35,380 nt of DNA, from contig JASHYB010000080.1 of the NCBI GenBank assembly GCA_030043255.1, positions 1-35,380 of the forward strand, given 5' to 3'. The notes under the pieces were generated by a model that made no database searches, was not told the origin of the DNA, and was given only the letters and a program-made list of their open reading frames with translations. Shown one piece after another: positions 14,148 through 22,641 of this stretch. This DNA is from Thermoplasmata archaeon (GTDB lineage: Archaea; Thermoplasmatota; Thermoplasmata; Lutacidiplasmatales; UBA184). A program made the position numbers and the translations under genes. Positions within the stretch are counted from its first letter, which is position 1. Every line of letters starts with the position of its first letter.

Positions 14148-14249
14148 GCTCCCGTAGTCTAGTGGTCAAGGATAGAGGCCTCTCGAGCCTCTGACGCGGG
14201 TTCAAAAGGGGCCGGCCGGCGCCGACCCCGGAAACTCCCGCCGGGAGCA
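14148..14249 (+). tRNA. tRNA-Glu (anticodon CUC) with intron between positions 59 and 60
   Basis: The acceptor strand GCTCCCG (14148-14154) pairs with CGGGAGC (14242-14248), and A14249 is the discriminator; CCA is not encoded. The anticodon stem is GAGGC/GCCTC with loop CTCTCGA, giving anticodon CTC for Glu. The T stem GCGGG (14196-14200) is separated from its partner CCCGC (14237-14241) by extra sequence. Removing 14207-14235 restores the loop TTCAAAT exactly and yields a 73-nt mature tRNA. Exon 1 is 14148-14206 and exon 2 is 14236-14249. Confidence 0.92.
14207..14235 (+). other. 29-nt tRNA intron in the T loop with relaxed bulge-helix-bulge
   Basis: The exon-intron junctions can fold with the T stem as outer helix, TTCA facing GGAA as the central helix (three pairs plus an A-G mismatch), three-nt bulges AAA and ACT, and GGGG/CCCC as the inner helix. 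Cleavage after the second nucleotide of each bulge gives exactly the canonical T loop. This is the substrate form of the archaeal tRNA splicing endonuclease, here slightly relaxed. Confidence 0.8.
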
Positions 14250-14394
14250 CCTTGCCCGTCGGGCACGCTGGGTCCGCTGGGTCCGCTTTGGTCCGACGGA
14301 TGGGGCAGGCCGTCCACGACTCTTTCGGGGCCGGGAGGTCACGGGGAAGCAAGTAACTCCCGAGGGGTTCGTAGGGTCCGTTTTCCTCAAGGTT

Positions 14395-14401
14395 CTTATA
14401 G
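14395..14401 (+). promoter_or_regulatory. TATA box of the binding-protein gene, flanked by an inverted repeat
   Basis: CTTATAG lies about 54 nt before the ATG at 14451. That leaves a leader of roughly 28 nt carrying a Shine-Dalgarno-like GGGAGGG. The box is bracketed by AGGTT (14390-14394) and AACCT (14406-14410), an inverted pair that could be an operator. Confidence 0.5.
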
Positions 14402-14450
14402 GGGTAACCTCTCTCCCCCGCAGACCCGACAAGGTGGGAGGGTCAAATCG

Positions 14451-17400
14451 ATGGAGAATACCATGAGAGGAAAGCGGACTCTAGCGATCGCCGCATGCCT
14501 TGTGATGATACTTGGCATGGGGCTGACCGTGGTGTCTGGCGCGGCGTTGGCTCACCCCGTGAGCCCCGCGGCGGCCAGTTCCGGGGCCACGTCGCTAGCG
14601 GGAGCCAAGACGTCGAACTATCCAGTGAGTGGCCACAAGGGTAGTCTCGTGGTCGACGACGCCTTCGGGGGCGCGGTAGCCTTCTCCGAAGACCCGGCGG
14701 TCGACTACGAAACGATCGGTTACGAACCTATTTTGAACGTGTATCAGGGGCTTCTCGGCTACAACGGGTCGAGCTCGACGGGCAGCAGCCTGTCGCAGTT
14801 CGTGCCGGTGTTGGCGACCTGCGTGCCGGGCACCGCACAGTGCACGGCGGACTACGGCACCGACCTGGTCGTCGACAACGCGACCAGCGGCGGCCCGCAG
14901 TACTACACGTTCGTCATCGACCCGGCGGCGCACTTCTACGACCCGTCGACGCAGGCCTCTTGGTCGGTCTACCCGACGGACGTGATGTTCTCGATCGCGC
15001 GCGACATGGCGTGGAGCCAGCAGGACGGGGTCGGGACGACGGCCGGATGGCTGGTCGCCCAGACGCTTCTGCCGAACGCCACGTCCAACGGACCGTTCGC
15101 GGGCGAGTCGTACCAGGCGACGCCGACGGACATCTACAGCTCGATGCTGATCAACGACTCGAACTACTGCCCGGCGAGCGCGATGAACGGGGTCACCGGT
15201 AACGGCTGCATCACGTTCAACGTGGACGGCCAGGGCGCGCTGTGGCCGCAGACGCTGTTCTACCAGGTGCTGGCGGACGGCTTCATGTCGGTCGTCTCGT
15301 GCGCGTGGTACTCCCACAACGGGGACAACCTGACCGGCTGGGACAGCCCGGACAACGGCTCGAGCCAGGACAGCTCGTGCCTGCTGCCGGACGGCCAGAA
15401 GACCACCGACAACTCCGCGTGGACCAACTACGTCAACAGCCTGCCGGAGACGTACTGGGACAACTACGAGAACGAGATCATCACGATCGAGGCCGACGAC
15501 GGCGCTGAGCCGGGGGCCCCGAACGCGCAGTACACCCAGATCGGCTCGGGCCCGTACTACTCGATCCTGCGGCCGACGGGGAGCCCACCGGGCTACACCC
15601 TGTTCGCGAACCCGGCGTACGAGCAGCCGAGCGCCTTCTCGGGCGCCCACGGCCTGGCGACGTACCCGGACAGCTACAGCTGGCCGGCGCCGGGCGGGTA
15701 CATCCCCCAGGTGACGATCAACTGGGACGAGTACAGCAACGCGGCGATCGAGGGCTACGAGCAGGGGACCATTGACCTCGGGGCGATCCTGCCGAACGAC
15801 ACGGCGAGCCTGCTCAGCCTGCAGCAGAGCGGCGATCTCTCGTACTTCGACGTGCCGACGCTGAGCAGCTTCTTCTCGCCGATCAACCTGAACTACAGCA
15901 TCTCGGCGTGGGACAGCGACTCGTTCACGGAGTTCGGTACCCCGAACGTTCCGGCCGACTTCTTCTCGGGCGTGGCGGCGCGGCAGCTGTTCATCCACGC
16001 CTACGACTACACCACGGCGGAGGAGAAGGGCGAGACGATCCTGAACGTGCAGTACCAGTACCTCGCGGGCGGACCGATCGCCAACGGGATGGACTACGAC
16101 CCGACGAACATCACCTACCCGTACGAGGAGGGCAACGCCGGGACGAACCCGGCGGTCAACGGTAGCGCCGCGTGGTGGTGGCAGCAGGGGACGGACCCGT
16201 CCTCGCCCTACTACGACCCGGAGCTGGCCGCGTGCACGAAGTCCTCTCCGTGCGTGCTGGGCATCGTCGGGGAGACGGGCGACTCGGGCTACGATGTCGG
16301 GAAGGACGCGCTGGCGGCCAGCCTCGTGAACATCACGGGCGGCGCCATCCAGCCGTTCCTGGCCGACTTCAACTTCGCCGAAGTCCCGCCGGACCTGATC
16401 CCGGAGCAGACGGGTGCGCTGCCGACCGATGGGCCGCTGCAGATCTACACCCTGGGCTGGGCGGCGGACAACTTCGACCCCGAGGACTACCTGATCCCGA
16501 TGGCCTACCCCAACAGCACGTACACGTTCTCGGACGCGGTGCAGCAGCAGTTCGACATCGCGGAGTACGATGACGTGGCGAGCTGCGGGCACAGCGCGGC
16601 GAACCTGACCAACCTGATCTACTGGGCCAAGTACGGCGAGCTGACGAACGGCTGCGAGGGCGTCGCCTACAACGTCATCTCCGGCGGCGAGTTCTACAAC
16701 TCGACGCACGAGACGAACGCGGCGACCCGCGGGATCATGTACTGGGCGATCCAGACGATCCTGACGAACCTCGGGCTGTACATCTGGCAGGGCCAGTCGA
16801 ACCAGGTGACGAGCTACGCTCCGTGGATCGAGGCCTCGAGCATCAACACGAACCCGACGATCGGGGGCGGCGGCGACCAGCTGTGGTTCCAGATCCGGTA
16901 CGTTCCGTACGAGACGCACGTGACGTTCACGGAGAAGGGCCTGCCGAGCGGCTCGACCTTCAACGTGACGCTGGCCGACAGCGCCTCGCCGCAGGGCGTG
17001 ACGAACTCGAGCAACGGCACCGCGGCGACCAGCTTCTTCGCGCCGAACGGCACGATCAGCTACTCGTTCCCGGTGGTACCCGCTGGCTACGCGATCAGCT
17101 CGGTCACCGGCCCGAAGGGGACGACGACGACGGGCTCGACGGTCTCGGGGAGCGTCAAGGGCACGGCCCTGACGGTGAAGTTCGTCGCGGTGAACTCGCT
17201 CACGTTCACCGAAACGGGCTTACCGACCGGAACGACGTGGGGCATCAGTCTGACGTGGTCCGCCTCGAAGGGCGGTCCGCCGGACGGTAACGCCGGCGAC
17301 GCGACGTACTACCAGAACACGACCGCGAGCTCGATCTCGCTGAACGTGGCCGGTGGTGCGTGGAAGTTCGCGGTGTATGTGCCCACGAACTACAAGGTGA

Positions 17401-17735
17401 ACTTGCCGAAGGGCTCGGCCGCGGTCAAGACGACCGTGGACACCCCGGCGAGCAAGGCCTTGAAGTTCACCATCGTGACGGGAACGTACGTGTTCAGCGA
17501 GAAGGGGCTGAAGAAGGACACGACGTGGGGCGCGACGGTCACCGGTGCGGTGAACGACACGACGGTCTGTTCGTTCTCCACGACGAAGGCCTCCGACACC
17601 TGCAAGCTCGTCAGCGGAACGTACGACTACACCGTCTCGAGCGTGACCGGCTACACGGCGGCCCCGGCGAGCGGATCGTTCACCGTGACGGCCCCGAAGG
17701 GCGGCACGGAGAAGACGACGTACACCGCCACCTAG
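14451..17735 (+). CDS. Secreted peptide/solute-binding protein (SBP family 5) with three C-terminal beta repeats
   Basis: 1094 residues, about twice the usual family 5 length. Residues 1-35 are a signal peptide (basic start, hydrophobic core, 'GAALAH' cleavage region). A second in-frame ATG four codons in (14463) is an alternative start. The family fold begins near residue 65 ('DPAVDYETIGYEPILNVYQG') and continues with the typical 'GTGPY'-like 'GSGPYYSILRPTGSPPGYTL'. It is Tyr/Asn/Ser-rich and has scattered Cys pairs. From about residue 823, three Ig-like repeats of about 90 residues begin with 'VTFTEKGLPSGSTF', 'LTFTETGLPTGTTW' and 'YVFSEKGLKKDTTW'. There is no C-terminal anchor or lipobox, so attachment to the surface may depend on these repeats. 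It leads the permease genes and should deliver oligopeptides to them; the substrate is inferred from family and context. A Shine-Dalgarno-like GGGAGGG precedes the start. Confidence 0.9.
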   Translation: MENTMRGKRTLAIAACLVMILGMGLTVVSGAALAHPVSPAAASSGATSLAGAKTSNYPVSGHKGSLVVDDAFGGAVAFSEDPAVDYETIGYEPILNVYQGLLGYNGSSSTGSSLSQFVPVLATCVPGTAQCTADYGTDLVVDNATSGGPQYYTFVIDPAAHFYDPSTQASWSVYPTDVMFSIARDMAWSQQDGVGTTAGWLVAQTLLPNATSNGPFAGESYQATPTDIYSSMLINDSNYCPASAMNGVTGNGCITFNVDGQGALWPQTLFYQVLADGFMSVVSCAWYSHNGDNLTGWDSPDNGSSQDSSCLLPDGQKTTDNSAWTNYVNSLPETYWDNYENEIITIEADDGAEPGAPNAQYTQIGSGPYYSILRPTGSPPGYTLFANPAYEQPSAFSGAHGLATYPDSYSWPAPGGYIPQVTINWDEYSNAAIEGYEQGTIDLGAILPNDTASLLSLQQSGDLSYFDVPTLSSFFSPINLNYSISAWDSDSFTEFGTPNVPADFFSGVAARQLFIHAYDYTTAEEKGETILNVQYQYLAGGPIANGMDYDPTNITYPYEEGNAGTNPAVNGSAAWWWQQGTDPSSPYYDPELAACTKSSPCVLGIVGETGDSGYDVGKDALAASLVNITGGAIQPFLADFNFAEVPPDLIPEQTGALPTDGPLQIYTLGWAADNFDPEDYLIPMAYPNSTYTFSDAVQQQFDIAEYDDVASCGHSAANLTNLIYWAKYGELTNGCEGVAYNVISGGEFYNSTHETNAATRGIMYWAIQTILTNLGLYIWQGQSNQVTSYAPWIEASSINTNPTIGGGGDQLWFQIRYVPYETHVTFTEKGLPSGSTFNVTLADSASPQGVTNSSNGTAATSFFAPNGTISYSFPVVPAGYAISSVTGPKGTTTTGSTVSGSVKGTALTVKFVAVNSLTFTETGLPTGTTWGISLTWSASKGGPPDGNAGDATYYQNTTASSISLNVAGGAWKFAVYVPTNYKVNLPKGSAAVKTTVDTPASKALKFTIVTGTYVFSEKGLKKDTTWGATVTGAVNDTTVCSFSTTKASDTCKLVSGTYDYTVSSVTGYTAAPASGSFTVTAPKGGTEKTTYTAT

Positions 17736-17790
17736 ACCCGAGCCCGGGTCCAGGTCCAACCCTTTCCTCCCTTTTCTTCTTCTTCGGGCA
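17735..17790 (+). terminator. Probable terminator after the binding-protein gene
   Basis: A small hairpin (GACCCG/CGGGTC, 17735-17750) overlaps the stop codon and is followed by a pyrimidine tract with several T runs (17759-17787). T-rich tracts are the usual archaeal termination signal. It would favour expression of the binding protein over the permeases. Confidence 0.5.
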
Positions 17791-17825
17791 GGGACGAACT
17801 CCGGCCTCGGCAGATTAGATAGCTA

Positions 17826-17845
17826 AACGGGCCCGTCGGCCCGTT
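17826..17845. repeat. Inverted repeat before the permease promoter
   Basis: Eight-base arms AACGGGCC and GGCCCGTT are separated by CGTC, upstream of the permease TATA box. It could be an operator or part of a terminator; nothing distinguishes the two. Confidence 0.4.
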
Positions 17846-17881
17846 CTCGGCGGTCCGGCGTGCCGTTCCCCACGAAGGGTG

Positions 17882-17888
17882 TTTATAT
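17882..17888 (+). promoter_or_regulatory. TATA box for the permease genes
   Basis: TTTATAT is centred about 50 nt before the ATG at 17935. A leader of about 23 nt would include GGGAGGTT. The box rules out the longer frame start at 17860, which lies upstream of it. Confidence 0.55.
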
Positions 17889-17934
17889 CGCCGGGAGGTT
17901 CGGGTTACCGTCCCGCTGCCGGGATCGCACGACC

Positions 17935-19254
17935 ATGCGGATGACGACGTACATCGTGCGCCGTTGCCTGCTGTTGGTCCCGGTGCTGCTCGGCGTGATC
18001 ACGATCGTCTTCGTGCTGTTCCACGCGCTCCCGATCCAGGACCAGCTCACCGCGCACTTCGGCAACCCGCCAAAGACCCGGCCCTGCGCGTACATGCCGA
18101 GTTGTCCGTGCAAAGACGAGACCCCGACCAACGCGCTGGGCAGCGGCAACACCTGCCACTGCATCGGCAGCAACGTCACCGTCACGAAAGAGACGTTGTG
18201 CACCGACCCGATCTGGACTCACGACACGACCCTGTTGGGCCTCAACCAGCCGGTCTGGACCCAGTGGGCGAACTACACCTACCGCGCGCTGACCTTCCAC
18301 TGGGGGCGGATCGAGAACGAGAGTACGCTCGGTTCGACGATCTCCCTGTTCAAGAACATGAAGGTCACGACCGCCATCCGCATCTTCCTGCCCTACACCC
18401 TCGAGCTCGCGGCGCTCTCGCTCACCATCATCCTGGCGATCGCGCTGCCGCTGGGCAACCTCGCGGCGGCGAACCGCAACCGGCCGATCGACCAGGTCTC
18501 CCGGGTGATCTCGTTCAGCGGGTTCGCCCTGCCGGCGTTCCTGTTAGGTTCGCTCGCGGTCATCGGCTTCGTCTTACTGCTCTCGCCGGCGCTGGGCACG
18601 ACCATCCATCCGCCCTGGTGTCCGGCGGGCGAGACGCTGTCGAACCAGTTCCTGAACTCGTGGCCGCAGACCGGCTCGAGCGCGCTGACCCCCAACTGTT
18701 ACGGGGTGGGCGTGCAGGAGGCCGCCCGCAACAATCCGTACCCGTCCTGGCTGATCCTCGGCTACCAGTCGACGCCCACCGGGTTCCCCACGATCGACGC
18801 GGCCTATCACGGGGACTGGTGGCTGGCGCTGGACACGGTCCTGCAGATCATGCTGCCGGCGCTCGTCATCGCCTTCGGGACGATCGCCACCGTCCTGCGG
18901 TTCGTCCGCAACAGCATGCTGGAGGTGATGAACCTCGACTTCGTCCGGACCGCCCGGGCGAAGGGGGTGCCCGAACGTACGGTGATCAAACGCCACGCCG
19001 GACGCAATTCGCTCAACGTCACCGTCACCGTGCTCGGCCTGACCTTCGCGGGGTTCCTCGGAGGGTTCCCCGTGATCGAGTCGGTCTTCCATCTGTGGGG
19101 GGTCGGCTACATGCTCGCCATCGCGATCGTCCCGCCGCTCAGCTACGCGATGATCCTCGGCTCGACGGTCCTGTTCACCTACCTGGTCGTCGCCGCGAAC
19201 CTGATCGTCGACATCCTGTACGCCTACTTGGACCCGAGGGTCCGCCTCGGCTGA
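17935..19254 (+). CDS. dppB: Peptide ABC transporter permease, DppB/OppB type
   Basis: 439 residues from ATG 17935 (17941 is also possible). Membrane helix 1 spans about residues 9-31. The core binding-protein-dependent permease domain has helices at 'LELAALSLTIILAIALPLG', 'AFLLGSLAVIGFVLLL', 'IMLPALVIAFGTIATVL', 'LTFAGFLGGFPVIESVF' and 'AMILGSTVLFTYLVVAANLI', and ends in the family tail 'DPRVRLG'. The EAA-type coupling loop is 'RTARAKGVPERTVIKRHAGR'. Between helices 1 and 2 is a long external loop with six Cys at residues 51, 57, 59, 74, 76 and 89. Another Cys-bearing insert ('HPPWCPAGETLSNQF') lies in a later external loop. These inserts are unusual for DppB. The gene is followed 10 bp later by DppC. 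Confidence 0.93.
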   Translation: MRMTTYIVRRCLLLVPVLLGVITIVFVLFHALPIQDQLTAHFGNPPKTRPCAYMPSCPCKDETPTNALGSGNTCHCIGSNVTVTKETLCTDPIWTHDTTLLGLNQPVWTQWANYTYRALTFHWGRIENESTLGSTISLFKNMKVTTAIRIFLPYTLELAALSLTIILAIALPLGNLAAANRNRPIDQVSRVISFSGFALPAFLLGSLAVIGFVLLLSPALGTTIHPPWCPAGETLSNQFLNSWPQTGSSALTPNCYGVGVQEAARNNPYPSWLILGYQSTPTGFPTIDAAYHGDWWLALDTVLQIMLPALVIAFGTIATVLRFVRNSMLEVMNLDFVRTARAKGVPERTVIKRHAGRNSLNVTVTVLGLTFAGFLGGFPVIESVFHLWGVGYMLAIAIVPPLSYAMILGSTVLFTYLVVAANLIVDILYAYLDPRVRLG

Positions 19255-19264
19255 GGGGGGTCGG

Positions 19265-20476
19265 ATGGCGTCGTCGAGCTCGGCCCCCACCGCCCTTCCG
19301 CCGCGACGCCGGCCCCACCCGAAGCTCGACCAGGCGAAGCGGAGCTGGTACTTCTTCCGCCGCAACACGCTGGCGCTGATCGGCCTCGCGATCCTGGTCA
19401 TCATCGCCGGGGTCGCCGCGTACGCGGCGACCCAGAAGATCCCCTGGACGGCGATCCCCAGCGAGTGCGTGACCGACTACGGGCCCGGCAACCCGTCCTC
19501 CGGCTACCCCGGCCCGTACAACAACAGCGGCTGCGGGAACTTCCAGCTCGCCTGCACCTACTCGAACACCCCGCCGCCGAACGCGGCCGACTACTGCAGC
19601 GGGGAGTGGTACAAGCAACCGTACCCGTACGAGCCGGCGCTCGTGCCGCCGACCTGGACCCTGAAGCCGTTCTCCGCCGGGCCGCTGCCGATGGGCGGGA
19701 TGACGCCGTTCCAGGGCCAAGGGCTCGAAGGATCGTTCATCTACAACCTGTACAACGCGATGCTCCGCGGCTCGGACTGGTCGCTGATGTTCTCCGTCGG
19801 GATCGTCGGCATCGGGGCGCTGATCGGCCTGATGGTCGGCGCGGTCGCCGGCTACTACGGCGGGATCCTGGACGACGTGCTGATGCGGCTCGTCGACATC
19901 TTCCTGTCGGTCCCGTTCATCCTGTTCGTCATCGTCATCGTGCTGGTCGTCAGCGCCGACGTCCATAGCCTGTTCGGCCTCACCCAGGCGTACACGACGC
20001 TGCTGTTGCTCGTGCTCTCCTTCGCGGCGGTCTGGTGGCCGTTCTACGGCCGCCTGGTCCGCGGCCAGGTGCTGGTCGTCCGCGAGCAGAAGTACGTCGA
20101 GGCGGCGCGGGCGAGCGGCGCCTCCAAGGGCCGGATTCTGTTCAAGCACATTGTGCCGAACAGCGTCTACCCGATCCTGATCCAGTTCTCGCTGGACGTC
20201 GGCACCGTCCCGCTCCTGCTCGGCTCGCTCGCCTACCTCGGCTTCGGCAAGTTCCTGTTCCCGTCGGCGAACTTCCCGGAGTGGGGGAACCTGGCGAGCA
20301 TCGGGGTCACGCCGATGACCGACATCGTCACCAGCTGCACCACCGGGGTGCTGGCCTGCGATCTGCCCTGGTGGCAGCTGTTCTTCCCGGGGCTCGCGCT
20401 GTTCATGTTCTCGCTCAGCGTGAACATGCTCTCGGACGGCCTGCGCGATGCCTACGACCCGCGGCTGCGCCGCTAG
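19265..20476 (+). CDS. dppC: Peptide ABC transporter permease, DppC/OppC type
   Basis: 403 residues. The ATG at 19265 follows the DppB stop by 10 bp and has a G-rich Shine-Dalgarno-like stretch before it, so the two are co-translated. The cytoplasmic N-terminus ends with 'RSWYFFRRNTLALIGLAIL', typical of OppC, leading into helix 1. The transport core has 'IGALIGLMVGAVAGYYGG', 'DIFLSVPFILFVIVIVLVV' and the coupling loop 'YVEAARASGASKGRILFKHI', and ends with 'MLSDGLRDAYDPRLRR'. The external segment after helix 1 is expanded to about 110 residues and holds four Cys (68, 90, 97, 111); a second external loop adds two more ('TSCTTGVLACDLPW'). It pairs with DppB as the membrane channel. Confidence 0.93.
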   Translation: MASSSSAPTALPPRRRPHPKLDQAKRSWYFFRRNTLALIGLAILVIIAGVAAYAATQKIPWTAIPSECVTDYGPGNPSSGYPGPYNNSGCGNFQLACTYSNTPPPNAADYCSGEWYKQPYPYEPALVPPTWTLKPFSAGPLPMGGMTPFQGQGLEGSFIYNLYNAMLRGSDWSLMFSVGIVGIGALIGLMVGAVAGYYGGILDDVLMRLVDIFLSVPFILFVIVIVLVVSADVHSLFGLTQAYTTLLLLVLSFAAVWWPFYGRLVRGQVLVVREQKYVEAARASGASKGRILFKHIVPNSVYPILIQFSLDVGTVPLLLGSLAYLGFGKFLFPSANFPEWGNLASIGVTPMTDIVTSCTTGVLACDLPWWQLFFPGLALFMFSLSVNMLSDGLRDAYDPRLRR

Positions 20477-20615
20477 GTCCAGCGACGGACGGCCGGGATC
20501 GAGCGGTCCGGATCGTGGGACCCGAAGGGTAAGCGTGCAGTCCCCGGACGGCCGCTGAGCGCGGACCTCGACGTCGTGGGGGCCGGCCCGCCGCCCGACC
20601 GACCCGCGGAGCGAC

Positions 20616-22451
20616 TCACGCCGGGATCGGGGCCGGTTCGACCGGCACCGCGGTCGCCTCGGCGGTGGCCTCGAGCGGCTCGTTGTAGAGGTGGCAGGCG
20701 ACCATGTGGTCCTCCCCCTGCTCCAGCGGGATCGGACGGACCTCCCGGCAGATCGGCATCGCGTACGGGCAGCGGGGGTGGAACCGGCAGCCGGGCGGGG
20801 GATGGATCAGGTTCGGGACCGAGCCGGGGATCGACGCGAGGTCCTTGCCCGGCTGGTCGAACCGGGGGATGGAGGCCAGCAGCCCCTGGGTGTACGGGTG
20901 CAGCGGCCGCCGGAACATCTCCTGGACGGTGCCGCGCTCGACGACCACCCCGGCGTACATCACGTTCACCCGGTCGCAGACCTCGGCGACGACGCCGAGG
21001 TCGTGGGTGATCAGGACGATCGCGGTCCCGACGCGCTCGCGCAGGTTGCGCATCAGCTCGAGGATCTGGGCCTGGATGGTCACGTCCAGCGCGGTCGTCG
21101 GCTCGTCCGCTAGCAACAGGCCGGGCTCGCTGGACAGTGCCATGGCGATCATCGCGCGCTGGAGCATGCCGCCGGAGAGCTCGTGCGGGTAGCCCTTGGC
21201 GACCTGCACCGGGTTGGCGATCCGCACCCCCTCCAGCAGCTCGACGGTGCGCCAGAACATCTCCTTCTTCAGCGGCTTTTCGAACCACCCGCGGATCCAC
21301 GGCAACCGCAGGTAGAAGTGCCCCCACCGCTCGAACAGCATCCGCACGCCGAGCCGGCGTCGCGCGAACGCCTGGCTCTTCTGCTGGACCATCTCGCGCA
21401 GGTAGACGTCCTTGAGCGCCTGCTCGAGGATCGCCAGCCGCCGGCGGTGGCGGAGGTAGCGCCGCTGCCAGCTGCTGAGATGGACCCGGAGCAGCGCGCG
21501 CTCGACGCGGCGCTGGCGGCGCGCGGCCCCCGGGCCCGCGTCGGCGAGCAGGTAGTACACCTCGGTGGCCAGCGTCGGCAGCCCGGCCCGATCGGCGAGC
21601 GCCTTCGCGGCGACCCTGAGCTCCTCCCGGTTCCCGGCGGCCGCCAGCACGGCGGCGATCTCCGCCGACGCCCAGGAGAGCCGCGAGCCCGGCTCGCCGG
21701 ACTCGTTGGTCAACTGCTCGTGACCGAGGTCCTTCGGCACGGCAAACGACGCGTCCGCCCGCAGCAGGCCCTCCAGGACCTCGACGCCGCGGTGCATCAG
21801 GACCGCCTCGCCGAGCTGGTCGGAGATGGAGAAGACCGGGTTCATCGCCTGCGACGGCTCCTGGAAGATCATGCCGACGCGCTTGCCCCGGACGGCGCTC
21901 ATCCGGTCGTTCGCCTCGCGGATGCGGCGGAACCGGCGCTTCACCTTCACGCGCCCGGTCTTGCCGATCTTGCGGAACTTCGCCTCGCGCTCGAGGCCCC
22001 AGAGCAGGTTCGCGCCGTTGACCAGGACCTTGCCGGAGATGACCATGCCGGGCTCGGCGATCAGCCGGGTGACGCTGAACGCGGTGACGCTCTTGCCGCA
22101 GCCGGTCTCGCCGACGATGCCGGTTGTCTCGCGGGCCCGCGCCTGCAGGTTGATCCCGTCGATCGCGCGGACGACGCCGTCGTAGGTGAAGAAGTAGGTC
22201 TTCAGGCCCTCGACGTCCAGCACGATGTCGTGGCCCGGCCGGTACCGGCTGGCCGGTCGCTCCTGCGGGGTCGCGGGCGCGCCGGCGACCGGCCGGGCGC
22301 TCGGCGCCGAACGCCGGGCCCCGCCGGCCCGGCTGAAGCCGAAGTCCCGGTGGCCGCGGCTCGGGCGGGACCTCGCGTACGGGGTCGTGTCGGTCTCGAC
22401 GGCCCCGTTGGTCGCGTTCAACGCCGGGGCCCCGCCTGCGGGACGGCCCAC
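20616..22451 (-). CDS. dppD: Peptide ABC transporter ATPase, DppD/OppD type, with large helical insert
   Basis: About 611 residues from GTG 22451, nearly double the usual 320-350. Residues 1-74 are a low-complexity extension; no other in-frame start exists upstream before a stop. The ATPase parts are complete: Walker A 'GETGCGKS' (114-121), Q-loop 'IFQEPSQAMNP' (Q196), signature 'LSGGM' (424-428), Walker B 'LLLADEP' (444-450), switch His in 'ITHDL' (H482). The C-terminal oligopeptide-transporter motif has three Cys ('GCRFHPRCPYAMPIC', 553-567). Between Q-loop and signature an extra segment of about 170 residues (roughly 222-395) is very Arg-rich and helical; a smaller charged insert lies at about 150-190. 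It is convergent with the permease genes. No DppF-type second ATPase is in the window. Confidence 0.9.
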   Translation of the reverse strand: MGRPAGGAPALNATNGAVETDTTPYARSRPSRGHRDFGFSRAGGARRSAPSARPVAGAPATPQERPASRYRPGHDIVLDVEGLKTYFFTYDGVVRAIDGINLQARARETTGIVGETGCGKSVTAFSVTRLIAEPGMVISGKVLVNGANLLWGLEREAKFRKIGKTGRVKVKRRFRRIREANDRMSAVRGKRVGMIFQEPSQAMNPVFSISDQLGEAVLMHRGVEVLEGLLRADASFAVPKDLGHEQLTNESGEPGSRLSWASAEIAAVLAAAGNREELRVAAKALADRAGLPTLATEVYYLLADAGPGAARRQRRVERALLRVHLSSWQRRYLRHRRRLAILEQALKDVYLREMVQQKSQAFARRRLGVRMLFERWGHFYLRLPWIRGWFEKPLKKEMFWRTVELLEGVRIANPVQVAKGYPHELSGGMLQRAMIAMALSSEPGLLLADEPTTALDVTIQAQILELMRNLRERVGTAIVLITHDLGVVAEVCDRVNVMYAGVVVERGTVQEMFRRPLHPYTQGLLASIPRFDQPGKDLASIPGSVPNLIHPPPGCRFHPRCPYAMPICREVRPIPLEQGEDHMVACHLYNEPLEATAEATAVPVEPAPIPA

Positions 22452-22558
22452 CGTCGCAGCGCGGCGACGGTCGACCCACCTGGAACGGCGCCCGGTGCCT
22501 GGAACGAGGTCATATCCGCCGCCGCCCTCCCGGGGGCGGAACCCACGAACGCCCGGCT

Positions 22559-22579
22559 CCTATTTAGAACTTAAATAGG
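22559..22579. promoter_or_regulatory. Palindromic AT-rich promoter/operator
   Basis: CCTATTTA and TAAATAGG are perfect inverted arms around GAACT. It is an AT island in very GC-rich DNA and contains TATA-like sequence on both strands. Leftward it would give DppD a leader of about 80 nt. It may also bind a dimeric regulator. Confidence 0.5.
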
Positions 22580-22580
22580 C

Positions 22581-22598
22581 CGTTCCCGCGCGGGAACG
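22581..22598. repeat. 18-bp perfect palindrome
   Basis: CGTTCCCGCGCGGGAACG is fully self-complementary and lies 2 bp from the AT-rich palindrome. Two adjacent palindromes in a divergent promoter region suggest operators. Confidence 0.5.
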
Positions 22599-22641
22599 AG
22601 GTCCCGAAGTACCCGCGCGACGGGCGCCTTCCGTCGGGACC

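Noticed and set aside
14595..16919. 774-codon minus-strand frame
   Set aside because: Arg/Val-rich antisense of the binding-protein gene, without family motifs.
20473..22479. 668-codon minus-strand frame covering DppD
   Set aside because: It is a shifted frame of the same region, rich in Arg/Gly/Pro; the ATPase motifs are all in the other minus frame.
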